A stretch of DNA of 64,000 bases, taken from the NCBI GenBank assembly GCA_009733575.1, contig ML769396.1, positions 387,217 to 451,216 of the forward strand, read 5' to 3'. Below the pieces are notes generated by a model. The model was not told the DNA's origin, searched no databases, and saw only the letters and a program-made list of their open reading frames with translations. This DNA is from Gymnopus androsaceus JB14. Lineage: Eukaryota > Basidiomycota > Agaricomycetes > Agaricales > Omphalotaceae. Positions 50,355 to 61,354 of the stretch are shown here, piece after piece. The position numbers and the translations under genes were made by a program. Positions within the stretch are counted from its first letter, which is position 1; each line of letters starts with the position of its first letter.

Positions 50355-51201
50355 TAGGGCTCGGCACCGTGACCGTACACTCACGGTTTATGGGTACCGT
50401 AATACGGACCGTGACCGTACTGTCTCGAATTTTAGGTGGCCGTAAATTACTGTCCCATTTACGGCCGTTACGGCCGTGATACGGTCACCTCGCAAGAGGC
50501 AAGAAGCCTGATCGCAGCGATCTGTGAGGACAGTATTCCATGAGCTGCATCAGCAAAACCTGTATGACGTGGGCAGTGCTGGAGCGAACTGTCCAGAGTT
50601 CCCAGCGCTCCAGCGTCCCAGCACTCAGATGGTCCGGCCGATGGGGGAGGGAGCTCCCAGAAGCTCCCAGAGGCCGCAAAATTACCTTATTTGGAAATAA
50701 CATATGATTTTATATTTCTGACAGCACTGGCAAGCGCTGGCCAGCGCTGGGAGCTCTGGGAGCGCTGGGAATTTTAAGTAATCCTGTGGGAATCAAAATG
50801 CAAAATACAGGTTTTGCTGATGCTCTACATACTCAATGTTGTAGGTTCAAGTAATTATTAACATTCACACCTGAAAGAGCAACTTTTTCATGTAGCGTGC
50901 ACGTGCCGGGAATGTTCCGGGCTGGTGCCGAACCTCCAGCCTTGTTAAATTGGTCTTACCTGGAGCGGATTGAGCATTAGGGTGTTTTTTAATGCTTGGT
51001 AGGTGGTCTGGAGGTAAACCTGACAATTTTGACAATTTTCTTCAGGGACAGCGCCAAGCGCCAGTTTAGCGCCCACACGGTCGTACAATACGGTATACGG
51101 TATGGGTATTACGGTCACCGTACCGTATTGACCAAAACTTGATACGGTCACGGCCGTATTTTTGACGGCCGTACCCGTATACGGTACGGTGCCAAGCCCT
51201 A
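50355..51201. mobile_element. hAT-like MITE (TAGGGCTCGGCACC family), copy 1, interrupted
   Basis: The ends are TAGGGCTCGGCACCGTGACC and a facing copy ending GCCAAGCCCTA. The interior is rich in the palindromic words cggtacgg, gaccgta and acggcc. Without the nested 275-bp element the length is about 570 bp, the same as copy 2 at 61874-62442. The target duplication is unclear here: ATTGGCA occurs on both sides but is 4 bp away from the left end. Confidence 0.88.
50548..50822. mobile_element. CATCAG-family element, 275 bp, with empty-site control
   Basis: The ends are CATCAGCAAAACCTGTATG and AATACAGGTTTTGCTGATG. MITE copy 2 reads attccatgagctctacatac at the equivalent place (62054-62072) with no insert. 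The insertion added 278 bp: this element, plus G before it and CT after it. The interior is the reverse complement of 48259-48533. This is direct evidence that the family moves as a unit. Confidence 0.93.
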
Positions 51202-51365
51202 ATTGGCACCAAATTGGCATGGTCATATATGTCCCGGAGCAATATCATCATTGGAAGACCAGACCATTAGATAGAAATTATGAGTTATCTACTGTAGCAT
51301 AAGTAGATCTAAGTACCAATTGCATGTAATTAAGCACTAGGAGGCTTGCTTGCACTGCCCGGATC

Positions 51366-51435
51366 TTAACTTGATCTGCCTGCGAGAGCAATCTTCATCT
51401 TTCAACATTTCACCCTCTAATCCTTCCCTTGACAC
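51366..51435 (+). repeat. 70-bp dispersed repeat, copy 2
   Basis: Counterpart of 44687-44757, ending cttcccttgacac. It lies 11 bp before the target duplication of the next hAT-like element. Confidence 0.75.
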
Positions 51436-51513
51436 TATCAATGACCTTAAAGTGTAGGGTTTGGAGATACAATTCACTAAACTGCAAATAAATCATAAAT
51501 TGCATTGCATTGT

Positions 51514-52034
51514 TGTTGAAAGGATCTGACGCTTACGATAGTGATGTCATTGATTGACTCGACATGAGTCTTTCATTCCGTTAATACTCCTTGAAACACC
51601 TTTGTAGCTGCACTACATAAGGCAACAGCATTGTCTTTGTATCTGCTCACTCAGCATACTAGACACTGTAATTATGCCGTTTGCTAGTTCTATAAATATG
51701 ATACATATGCTTATGAAGCATATGAACTGTTCAATACATTAAGTAGTTGAACGTAGTTGTAATTACTCAATCTTACATTGTACTTACATGCTGTTGAACC
51801 ATTATGATTGTACCCTATGCCTTAAGCCACCTTATTATGGTACTGTATAGTTGTAGTCGTACTTAGTATAAATACTGTAAGTATCTACCGTACTCCTTAG
51901 CACACTCAGTTGTACTACTACTTGTCTATACAAGAACTCTTCGCTCTCCAACTAGTCCTCCAGACCAGTCTACTAGTACATATCCAGGTGAGTACCGCAT
52001 CTCAACATTTGTTGATCATGTGTCTGCTTCAACA
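51514..52034 (+). repeat. Copia 5' LTR (521 bp)
   Basis: TGTTGAAAGG...GCTTCAACA, with inverted TGTTGAA/TTCAACA ends. By hand alignment it differs from the 3' LTR at about 19 sites, all transitions and mostly at CG/TG/CA dinucleotides, plus three single-base indels. A TATA-like tataaatact at 51868-51877 may start the genomic transcript. Confidence 0.93.
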
Positions 52035-52047
52035 GGTTATGGGCCCC
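52035..52047 (+). other. Copia primer binding site, half-tRNA-iMet type
   Basis: GGTTATGGGCCCC directly follows the LTR. It complements the anticodon arm of initiator tRNA-Met (CAU in the loop) with one mismatch to the usual GGTTATGAGCCC. This is the half-tRNA priming used by Drosophila copia and relatives. Confidence 0.65.
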
Positions 52048-52795
52048 GGATTTGCTCAATGAAGGTCGTTACACCATTGCATCTTTGACAAATGGTTGAT
52101 CACATTAACGAACTTATCTGGACCCACCTCGTAGACATTAGGCACAATGATAAGTGGCTTTGGTTTGGGTGTAAATGGTAATCAGTGATTTGCTTTGTTA
52201 CCTCCTTTCCGGAAGAGCCTAAAATATATAAGGCTTCTTCAATTGAACTAACCATTACCTACACGTATATACACAGGCACTCCATGTTGAATGAACTTTT
52301 GGCAGTTCCAATTCATTTTGGGCTGTTTGCGGGCCAATTCCTGCTCCCAGGTAGACTTCTGCCGCTATGTGAATAATCAAAAGCATATGCACGTAGGCTG
52401 GGCAATTGCGAACATGTGAGAGTTTCTTGGCATCCTACTGTAGTATTCCCCCATATTGCCTTAAGTCCTTTAAACACCTATCAGGTCTGAATACTCGCTT
52501 TCTGAACCTTGAATCTTAATTGATTCTACTGGTAGCAAAAACATGAGTTATGACGATTCAAACGGTTTTCTATTGGCATATGGTTTTTATATATAGTTTG
52601 GTTCAAATTGCTGATGCAGGATGTGTATGACCCGATCAGAGATGGAAAATGGATCAATATAAACAAACTGTGATCACACCACAACAAAGTCTAAATGGCT
52701 AATCACTGAAGTCAAGTGAATCTGAGATTCATAATCTTGGACATGTTAAACATCTTAATTGATTGTTACTGACAAGTTCATATCCAGAATCACAA

Positions 52796-53600
52796 TGTCT
52801 TCCACCTCTGCAATCAACGCTGTTCCCCTCTTCAATGGTTCCAACTACAATGATTGGTTGTCTGGTATGAAGGCTTACCTCACAAGTGAGCAAGCTCTTC
52901 GGCGACACCTCCTGGCACTAAGACTTGTCCTTCTCCCACTGGCAATCCTGTAACCAACCAGGATGCTATTGACACCTGGGAAGAAAACAATGGTACCACC
53001 ATTGGTGCTATTTCTCTTCACCTGCCTAACCATATTAGGCAAACAGCTGTTAAGGCTATAGCCAGGGAAACCTGGAATCACCTTGAGACCACCTACGGTA
53101 CTCCTGGCGCCGCTGGACTCTTTGGAATCTTCCGAGAGGCTATTGGTTTTGAAATCACTGAGAACTCCAATCCGGCTATGCCAATTGCATCTCTAACTTT
53201 GATCTTTGGCTGCCTCAATGCCTCTGGTCTTACCTTGGACAGAACCAGTCAAAAGCCATGATTCTTCTTGCCGCACTTCCTCGTGCTTGGGATGGTTTAG
53301 CAATGACAATGTTGAGCCAATATACTGGCACAAATCTCACGCTAACTGCCATCATCCCCAAGATTCAGGGATGAATACAATTCGTTGCTGCTCCAATGCC
53401 ACATCACTCACTTCTCGCCTTTCCACGGTGAACAAGAAGCATAAATCTAAGAATGCCTGGTCCAAACAAAAGAAGCAGAAGCAAAATGCTGATGCATCTG
53501 GTTCAAACCAATCAGCTTCTTCCTCTGGTGGCAATAACAGCAATAACGATAAAGGCAATCAGAAGAAAAAAGGCAAATGCAAAGGCAAACTGCCATGCTA
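52796..53600 (+). pseudogene. Copia Gag (UBN2-like), frameshifted
   Basis: MSSTSAINAVPLFNGSNY then DWLSGMKAYL is the classical copia Gag head. The frame shifts near 52890 and continues with DAIDTWEENNGTTIGAISL and ETWNHLETTYGTPGAAGLF, then breaks again. The last part, a Lys/Ser/Asn-rich tail, is open at 53206-53601. No zinc knuckle is visible. Non-functional. Confidence 0.8.
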
Positions 53601-53639
53601 ACTGAGGCTTCCACAAACAATCCATTCCAGTCTACATAA

Positions 53640-56600
53640 CTTTCTCTTTCACTGCCACTGGCGAATCTCTACTTATAAGGACCATGTTAGATCCTCTGTA
53701 CCACAGACAGAGACATCGAGATATATCTCTGCGTTTCGACTCACAGAGAGTAGCTAAGTGAAGAATTGTTAGACGGACACATACGATGTGTCTCATCGGT
53801 TCTGATTGGCTCAAGGTCATGTCCGTCATATGATGGCTATTGTGCCTAGCATGTACGCATGGTAGGTAAATAACAAGGCGAAGAGAATAAAGTGATGTGT
53901 AATATTGGAGCTAGCATGGCAAATTGATGCGATATCTCTGTATAATCTGGCAGAGGTTCAAATGAATTGTAAAGCGTAATGAAAGAGAAAGGAATTCATG
54001 TGGCGTCTAAGCTAATATTCGACTTGCATATAGGCACTAAACAGTATTGGTCCATTTTAAACTCACATATACAACATACATGAAGGAAATAAGTGCTTGG
54101 ATAGACAGCAAAAACATTTGATAAATGTCCTATTGCGAGAGAACTATGCTTCTCTTGTTACATATGTATTATGATGTACCCAGTGATAGACTAGAATGGT
54201 CCACGGCAAGACTCTTGAACGAAAGCTATTGTATAAGATATAATGCAATTTTGGCTGCAATTGAGCAGATATCGTGGTGTATACTACCGGAAGGGTGATT
54301 CCTAACACTAGAGAAATAGACTACTAATGAATCTGCTAAGAAATATAAGAGCGAAGAGCAGAATCATCAGTTAAACATCTAAATCTTGGTTACTTGATTC
54401 CAGCGCTTCACACCACTTTACTCCGAATATTGAAGATTTCGCTGATTACAAGGAATGGAAATCCAATTCCACTTGTATCTTGTCAGATATAGACCAAAAT
54501 CGGTATTTGATGTGTCATGTACTGCGCGTGATAGACGTGTAACAAAAGCTGTTTGCTATAATGGTTTGACCTATATGATCATCAAGAGATAAGAAAGAAT
54601 GCCGCAAACTAGTGTTTACCCACAACCAACTAAGTTGACACCCACTCGTTTTTTGGCTCGAGTCAATTACCTAGCCAATATATCCTCTACAGTGCCGTTA
54701 CAAGAATTTCAGCACCAGTGTGGTCAAGAAAGAAAATCAGACAAATGGTTCTAGCGTGCCGAAGGTGCTGAAGCTTGTCATCACATTGCGGAATTAAGTG
54801 AGAGCCACCATTCATAACCTACGAAGACTATGCAAAATAGTACTTTATAGTATCAAGGAAAAATTAAAATACTGTAGAATGACCTGCGAGGGAACCGACC
54901 GATAACTTATGAGAAGTTGAAAGGGTGAATACGCAATATTGTACGGTAGATCTGGCATCAAAGTCTGACGTGAACTTAACCCTGAACGCACATGGGTCAA
55001 GTATACAAAATTGTGAATATTTTCTAAGATTTGGTATTATGAACATTGAATGTAGTAAGAAGCTTCAATTACTGATATCCGATGAATATTAAATTTAGTA
55101 ATGCTTCTATGTCCATGGCTAATGTGGAAGATCCACTAGTTATAGTTACTAATGCTCTCTGAGCTAAAACATCAACATCCCTGGTTCTATCCTATAGCTG
55201 ATACCATTCATTCTCTTACAATCTGCAGAAAAAATCTAGCACTTACTACAAGAGTATTTACTTGGTTAAAGATAACCTCAGATAAATTAACTATATAACC
55301 CCATATCTTCAATCTATGCACGAACTGTGGACATGAAAACATGTCTCTTGAAAACTTGCCGACACTATATTGAATGTTTTGACAGCGAGAGTAGAAACTC
55401 CAAATTATTAACGAAGTTCTCTTATACAGATACAGAAAAATAAATAGCGAAGTAATAGACTGATATATAAGCACATTCTTGTTATGGGAATTGTCTTCTA
55501 CGCAATTAATACGGTGGGTCAAATTACATCTTAAGTCCCGAAAATGCAACTCCATCCGCTTAATGGTAGATCAAATACTTAAGAAGCAACGGCTCATCAA
55601 AAATAGCAGTATATCCTCGGACGTAAATAGCTTCCAGCATATATAAGGATATGCATTATTGACTATTTGATGGGGTAGAGTAACCTTCCATATGAGGTCT
55701 AGGGATCAGAGTTTTATATCCAATCTGAGCGGGTCAAGCAGAATGGAAAGGGCATAATCAGGAGGAATAGATAATAAGATATCTAAGAATCCACTCATGA
55801 ACCAATCATAGGCAGAAAGCAGGTCCTGCGCTAACATCAAATAACGTTTAACATCGCACTTTAATAGGTAAATAATGAGTTCATGTAAGCTTAAGACATA
55901 CATGCGCATAGCAATTGGTGCCCTCTGATTCTTATTGGTGGGTAAATTTTATGTCCACTTCACCTGATAACACGGAATCTATGCATGGGTAACAAAGAAA
56001 ATATTGCCATCGACATTAACATTGCATCTACTACCACATCCGAATTGAAGAAATTCCGACAACCTGTTCTCCATGGTGACTAAATGTCTATTACCGAGGT
56101 GTCCATTGAAAAATACAGTACTGTAATTGTATATTGCAAAACATCTCAGCAATAGGATTTCTGACAATAATGTGTCAAGAACATTTGGTACTACGGGGTT
56201 CAAGATTTCGATAAAGGCAAATCTGTGGTCATTCCATGTGAACACAGCAGAAGTAAAATAAGATTCGAATATCATCAAGACAAATCGACATTGTATCTGA
56301 TAAACAAGCAAATGTGTAGAATGCGATTGGAGTTATTATGGAATCTTAACAGGAATAGTAGAAGTGGGATTAGGTCTATTTGCAGAAACTAGTTGGTAAC
56401 AGACTGAAAGAAGTAATTAACGTCGACAATAAGAAGTAGTATTAAAATAACTTGATGGTGCTCAAGCTCACTTATTGACAGATTGCTGGTTTCCACGCTC
56501 CTGCGAATCGACACAGAGTCATCAAATCCTCCAATAAACCTAAAGCTGCTTAAAATGTCATAAACCAAGTTATAAAGAACTACCCCTAAACAAGACCATA

Positions 56601-56640
56601 TATCGTATTAACTGTAAACTGCTCCGCTAAAAACCGGATT
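53640..56640 (+). other. Copia interior without recognisable integrase or RT
   Basis: Only short frames exist on both strands, for example minus 55208-55555 and 55979-56311, none with family resemblance. Integrase zinc-binding and DDE motifs and the RT YVDD block are not visible. Heavy mutation, or replacement by foreign DNA, could explain this. Confidence 0.45.
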
Positions 56641-57628
56641 CCTCAGATGGCAATGATCCTTTTGGTAATCTCTATAGTGTCACCAATGCTCTCTTCATGG
56701 GATCTGACAAATCCCTGGTAATGAAAAAAAAAAGAGCAATTCATGAAAACATGGGAATGTTGCAATCTTGGTGAACCTAAAGAATTCCTAGGAATGCGCA
56801 TTAAATGAGACCAATCTAAAAGGAAGTTGATCCTCGATCAATGTGACTATCTCGATAAAATCATTAAATGATTTGGGATGTCAAACTTTAAAGATGCTCA
56901 CACCCATTACTTTCTTCATGGAATCCATGTGAAAATGAAGGAAAAGTCAATCCGAAACTCCAACAGAAGTTTCAACAAGTTATTGGATCTTTATTGTATC
57001 TAATGCTTGGCACATGCCCTGGCATTGATTACGCTGTCATTAAAATGAGTCAATACTCAGCTAATCCAAGTCCGGATCACCTTAACAAAGCACTTCATAT
57101 AGTACATTACTTAATGTATACTGGAACTATGAAATTGTGTTTGACGGTAACTCCAACGAAGGATTTATGGCATACTGTGATTCAGATTGGGCCTCTGATC
57201 CAGATGACTGAAAATCCCATACTGGGATGATCATACAATTGGCCACTGCTCCAATCTGTTGGGTTTCCCATAAACAGAAAACTGTTGCACTCTCGTCCAC
57301 CAAAGCCGAATACATGGCGCTGTCTGACTCCTGTCAACAACTTGATTGGCTTCAATCTTTATTCAATGAGATCAGAATTCCTATTCAATCATTACCTTTA
57401 TGTGGTGATAACCAAGGTTCAATCTTCCTCGCTTCTAATCCAATTCAAGAACAAAGAACAAAACACATTGATATTCGCTTCCACTATATTTGGGAAAAAA
57501 TTGAAAATGGAAACATCAAACTATTCTATGTTCAAACTGAAGATAACATTGCAGATATTCTGACAAAGAATCTCGCATTGATTAAATTCAAGAAATTCCA
57601 AGATCTTCTTGGTATTACATTTCTTTGA
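56640..57628 (+). pseudogene. Copia RT C-terminus and RNase H
   Basis: Readable blocks: EFLGMRIK, LILDQCDYLDKIIK, FGMSN, IGSLLYLMLGTCPGIDYAV, and then RNase H with VALSSTKAEYMALSDSCQQL, the GDNQGSIFLASNP site, KHIDIRFHYIWEKIENGNI and NIADILTKNL. Three in-frame TGA codons fall where copia proteins have Arg (after RIK, after IIK, after DPDD), consistent with CGA to TGA changes. The last frame, 57227-57628, is open. Confidence 0.88.
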
Positions 57629-57720
57629 ATAAATCTTTGATGACTGTACACTAAGTCATATCAAAAACTAGAACATGGTTCTAAGTCCTTAAAGCTTAAT
57701 TCCCTATCACTAGTCTTAGC

Positions 57721-57729
57721 GAGGGGGAG
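57721..57729 (+). other. Copia polypurine tract
   Basis: GAGGGGGAG immediately before the 3' LTR, the expected plus-strand primer site. Confidence 0.8.
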
Positions 57730-58251
57730 TGTTGAAAGGATCTGACGCTTACAATAGTGATGTCATTGATCAACTCAACATGAGTCTTTCATTCCGTTAA
57801 TACTCCTTGAAACACCTTTGTAGCTGCGCTACATAAGGCAACAGCATTGTCTTTGTATCTGCTCACTCAGCATACTAGATGCTGTAATTATGCCGTTTGC
57901 TAGTTCTATAAATATGATACATATGCTTATGAAGCATATGAATGTTCAATACATTAAGTAGTCAAACGTAGTCGTAATTACTTGATCTTACATTGTACTT
58001 ACATGCTGTTGAACCATTATGATTGTACCCTATGCCCTAAGCCACCTTACTATGGTACCGTATAGTTGTAGTCGTACTTAGTATAAATACTGTAAGTATT
58101 TACTGTACTCTCTTAGCACACTCAGTTGTACTACTACTTGTCTATACAAGAACTCTTTCGCTCTCCAACTAGTCCTCCAGACCAGTCTACTAGCACATAT
58201 CCAGGTGAGTACCGCATCTCAACATTTGTTGATCATATGTCTGCTTCAACA
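57730..58251 (+). repeat. Copia 3' LTR (522 bp)
   Basis: Same boundaries and terminal repeats as the 5' LTR. Followed by ATTGT, the second copy of the target duplication. Confidence 0.93.
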
Positions 58252-58789
58252 ATTGTACTGCAAAATGTATCACTAGAGCTTGTACTGATACACAATTTAA
58301 ATCAGTACAGGTTTACAGTTTATTCACAGTCCAAAAATTCCTTAAACTGCCTAGAATCAGTTTAAATCAGTACATATTTACACACAGTGGAACCTGTACA
58401 AACCCTTCATTATACCTATATAAGAAGCTGACAGAGTACTTTTCTTACTTGAAGCTTGATCAAGATGCATTTTTAATAATATGTAGGCATTATTAGTACT
58501 TCCTACAACATGATTACCAAATGATTACTGTAAGACATTACTTATCTAGCATTGAAATAGTGTATAAATGATCAATTTATATCAGTTTATACTGATATAA
58601 ACCAATTTGAATCTGAACTGATTTAAACTACATAAATTGTATTGTACTGCACTAGTTGTATCAGTACAATCAGTACAGATACACAGTTTAACCAAATTTC
58701 AAGAAATCTTGTACTGGTGCAATTCATGATTTATTGGATTTGGGCCAAATAAATTGAATTGAATTGTATCTCAAAACCCTATTAAAGTG

Positions 58790-59944
58790 TAAGCACCCAC
58801 AAAACCTCAACTTCTGGCTAGGTACTGGTTCACATTCAGCATCTGCATTGAAACAAAGGCTAAATTATCGGAAATATCATACATTGAACAGTGAGTTGTA
58901 ATATGTGGGAGAGTTTGAGGGCTGATACGCTGATTTTTCAGCTAAGGCTAGAACTGCACAGAACCAATAATCCTAGGTTCTGTTTGTAACAAAACACGGT
59001 CAATAAGAGAACTATAAGTGAGCCCGAGCTGATAGTTAAAATCTACCAAGGACCTATTCTACCCAAGAGGTTGCAGAGTAACGGTACGCGCAATGGTATC
59101 ATACTTAACTTTGTGAATGCGCCTCAATCAAAGTCCTATGTGTGGTATGGTGTAGCGAGGCAAGCTTGTTGGATAACAAGTTGCTGACCGAGGCAGATAA
59201 ACAAGCCCACATACCAGTTATACTAGGCTAGGTCATTAAAGGATATACCCAAGGGATCAAAGTCTTAACGAGGCATTGCTTCCGTGATCAGCTCACCGAG
59301 GAGTCTAAACAACACTCAAGTTTATTAAATGAAGCAAGGTGGGACTGAGATGAGGAAGTACCCTAACGGGTGCCCTCAAAGTTGACGCTCACTGGAAAGC
59401 GCCCAGGCAGATAGCCACGGCAGTCCAATGCGGCCACATGACCCACTTGCTGTAGCTACTTCTAGAGCATGGAAGGACCAAGGAGTTTTTCTATCCAAGC
59501 CTCAGCGTTTTACCAAGATCCATATGCTACCAGGCATCTAGACTCGAGACTGCGCAGAACTAGGGATAATAACCAGTCTCCCATTGGCAAGGAAAAACAT
59601 AGAAATACTTCCGAGGGCTGTTCTGCTAAAGGAACTGCAAGCCTTGTAAAAAGGCAAATGACTCGAGTCGATTCAGACCAAAATCCCAAAGGTTGACCCA
59701 ATCAAGGAAGACAAACAAACGAGGCAGGAAAACGTCGAGGCAAAACCATAGTATACACACATATATGGACATTATTTATCTTTTTCTATTTTACTTACTC
59801 TGTTTCATCCTATCTTGCTCAGTTTCTCTCATTTTCCTATTTTATTATATCTTGCTCAGTATATAAGGTAGCTATTCTATCTCGGAATAACAAGTTAGAC
59901 TTGATACCTGAAACGCAGTTCTATCTTAGGACCTGTAGTGATTC
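58790..59944. other. No gene seen; possible old transposon remains
   Basis: Only short frames without resemblance. A 60-codon plus-strand frame at 59469-59696 is not supported. A T-rich zone at 59760-59870 with two copies of tatcttgctcagt looks like retrotransposon debris, but no borders were found. Confidence 0.4.
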
Positions 59945-60267
59945 GTACACGCTAAGGATGGACAGGGGTAGGGGTCAACCTGGGTTTTGACCCAAGGGTA
60001 TGGAGGGTAAGGGTAGGGGTTGAAGCTTTCAAAACCCTTCCTTTTTAATTGATGATCTAGACATCTCCATGATGTCTCAACTCATCCTTAAAAATGTTTT
60101 CAAGTGTTATTATCTCTATTCTACTCAAAGTCTCATGAGTGGTACATCATTCTGTCCAAGACCCTTACTAAAACCTGGAGGTTTGAAGGGTAAGGGTATG
60201 AAGGGTAAGGGTGAGGTCAGGACATTTCCAACCCAGGGGTTGACCCCTGTCCATCCTTAGTACACGC
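59945..60267. mobile_element. hAT-like MITE, 307 bp (TAAGGATGGACA family)
   Basis: The inverted ends TAAGGATGGACAGGGGT (59953) and ACCCCTGTCCATCCTTA (to 60259) are flanked by a perfect 8-bp duplication GTACACGC (59945-59952 and 60260-60267). The interior repeats gggtaaggg/tgaccc. No transposase. Confidence 0.92.
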
Positions 60268-60979
60268 TCAGACACATCTGCATTGTCCTCTGCAACCTTT
60301 GAAATTGGTGGCCTTCTTGTAACCTCGATAATACTGAGGCAATTCATTCTACTTCCCGGCTATTAAGTTGAGCATTCCTGGTTTTCATCTCGAAGAGAGG
60401 TCACATCAGTCTTAGGACCGCAGGTGGAGCCTAACATGCACACCTCGACAAGCCCATTGTTGATTAGGAAAGGTCTTGGACCCAAGTGTCGGCTTGGTCT
60501 AGTTTTAGGGAGGAAGCTTCTTGGAGTGTTACCTAGCTTTACCAACAGATTCTACCCCTCGCCCGCTCTTCGCTGAGTGTGTTAAAAACGCCTACTCAAG
60601 TGACTTGCACAGCGGTTGTATAAGCTTTTTAGGTAACTCGCGGGAATCCCTGAGAGTTGGAGTATCATTGCGCAGCGACGTAAAGGCTCCCGAGATATGC
60701 AAAGTCATTTGTTGAGTCGGTGTACTTGACCCATGCTTTGGTGTTTGCTTTCCCCTCAATTAGTTCAGCGCATTGTTGTACGTTAGTTGGCTTTTCAAAA
60801 CCTCCCTCCAAATATAAAACCTTGTTCATCTCACACTATCTGTGTCAACTGTCAAGTGCTTTTCTCTTTGAAATCAATTAGTAGTTGAGGGAACCTTCGA
60901 CAACCTCCTTCCTCGCATTAAATCAAACCTTTTGGATTGTATCTGATTGGGGTGATTGTTGTTTGGTCAGTTTTCATAC
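60268..60979. other. No gene seen
   Basis: Frames on both strands are short and unremarkable. Confidence 0.4.
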
Positions 60980-61250
60980 CTAGCACAAATCTAACTCATC
61001 AGGGCGATGGAAGAGAATGAGGAAAAAGGGCATATGTGACTCCAATGTTGGAGGGTGTGCAACTCCAGGCACAATCTGAACATTGAGCCAACCTTGTAGA
61101 GTTGTGCATGGCACATAGCCTGGAATACCAAGCCCAGTAATGAAGAAGGCCTCAATACTTGGTATCTGTTGGGAAATCCATGATGTAAACTGGATAATAG
61201 CAGCCTCCAACATATCAAAGTCAAGTCCTTGATTTCCTATGTCCAGAAGG
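60980..61250 (-). pseudogene. Possible terminal exon of unknown gene
   Basis: An open minus-strand frame reads LLDIGNQGLDFDMLEAAI, then FTSWISQQIPSIEAFFITGL and LESHMPFFLILFHRPDELDL, and stops at 60980. It has the residue mix of a folded protein but no start or family. It lies on the same strand as, and beyond the element that cuts off, the F-box gene at 62591-63449, so it could be that gene's lost 3' part. Confidence 0.3.
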
Positions 61251-61354
61251 CTGAAGCCTGAGTGGCTGAATGAAAGTAACTACTTGAAGTAAAGAAAAGC
61301 GACGAAGGGAGCTGACTAGTTCATCCTGTAAGACTATTAGTCTAAAATTTTGTA

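Larger units (their letters stand above)
51514..58251 (+). mobile_element. Ty1/copia LTR retrotransposon, full length, decayed
   Basis: Two LTRs (TGTTGAAAGG...CTTCAACA) are flanked by a perfect 5-bp target duplication ATTGT (51509-51513 and 58252-58256). The primer site GGTTATGGGCCC follows the 5' LTR and the polypurine tract GAGGGGGAG precedes the 3' LTR. Gag-like sequence starts at 52796. The end of reverse transcriptase and RNase H are readable at 56700-57628. The order gag-RT-RNase H on the plus strand and the RNase H motifs place it in copia. About 2.8 kb in the middle shows no integrase or main RT domain. The total of 6.7 kb is longer than the usual 5 kb. Confidence 0.93.
51447..58789. 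mobile_element. hAT-like MITE (TAGGGTTT family) split by a copia element
   Basis: The left end TAGGGTTTGGAGATACAATT (51455) faces a right end that reads, inverted, TAGGGTTTTGAGATACAATT (to 58781). A perfect 8-bp target duplication TTAAAGTG lies at 51447-51454 and 58782-58789. Removing the copia element and its 5-bp duplication leaves about 584 bp. The interior on the right (58257-58740) is full of cagtaca/tgtactg words. Confidence 0.9.

Noticed and set aside
50945..51226. Near-identical minus-strand ORFs at 50945-51226 and 62186-62470
   Set aside because: They are translations of the two copies of an hAT-like MITE and of its flank; identity reflects the repeat, not a protein.
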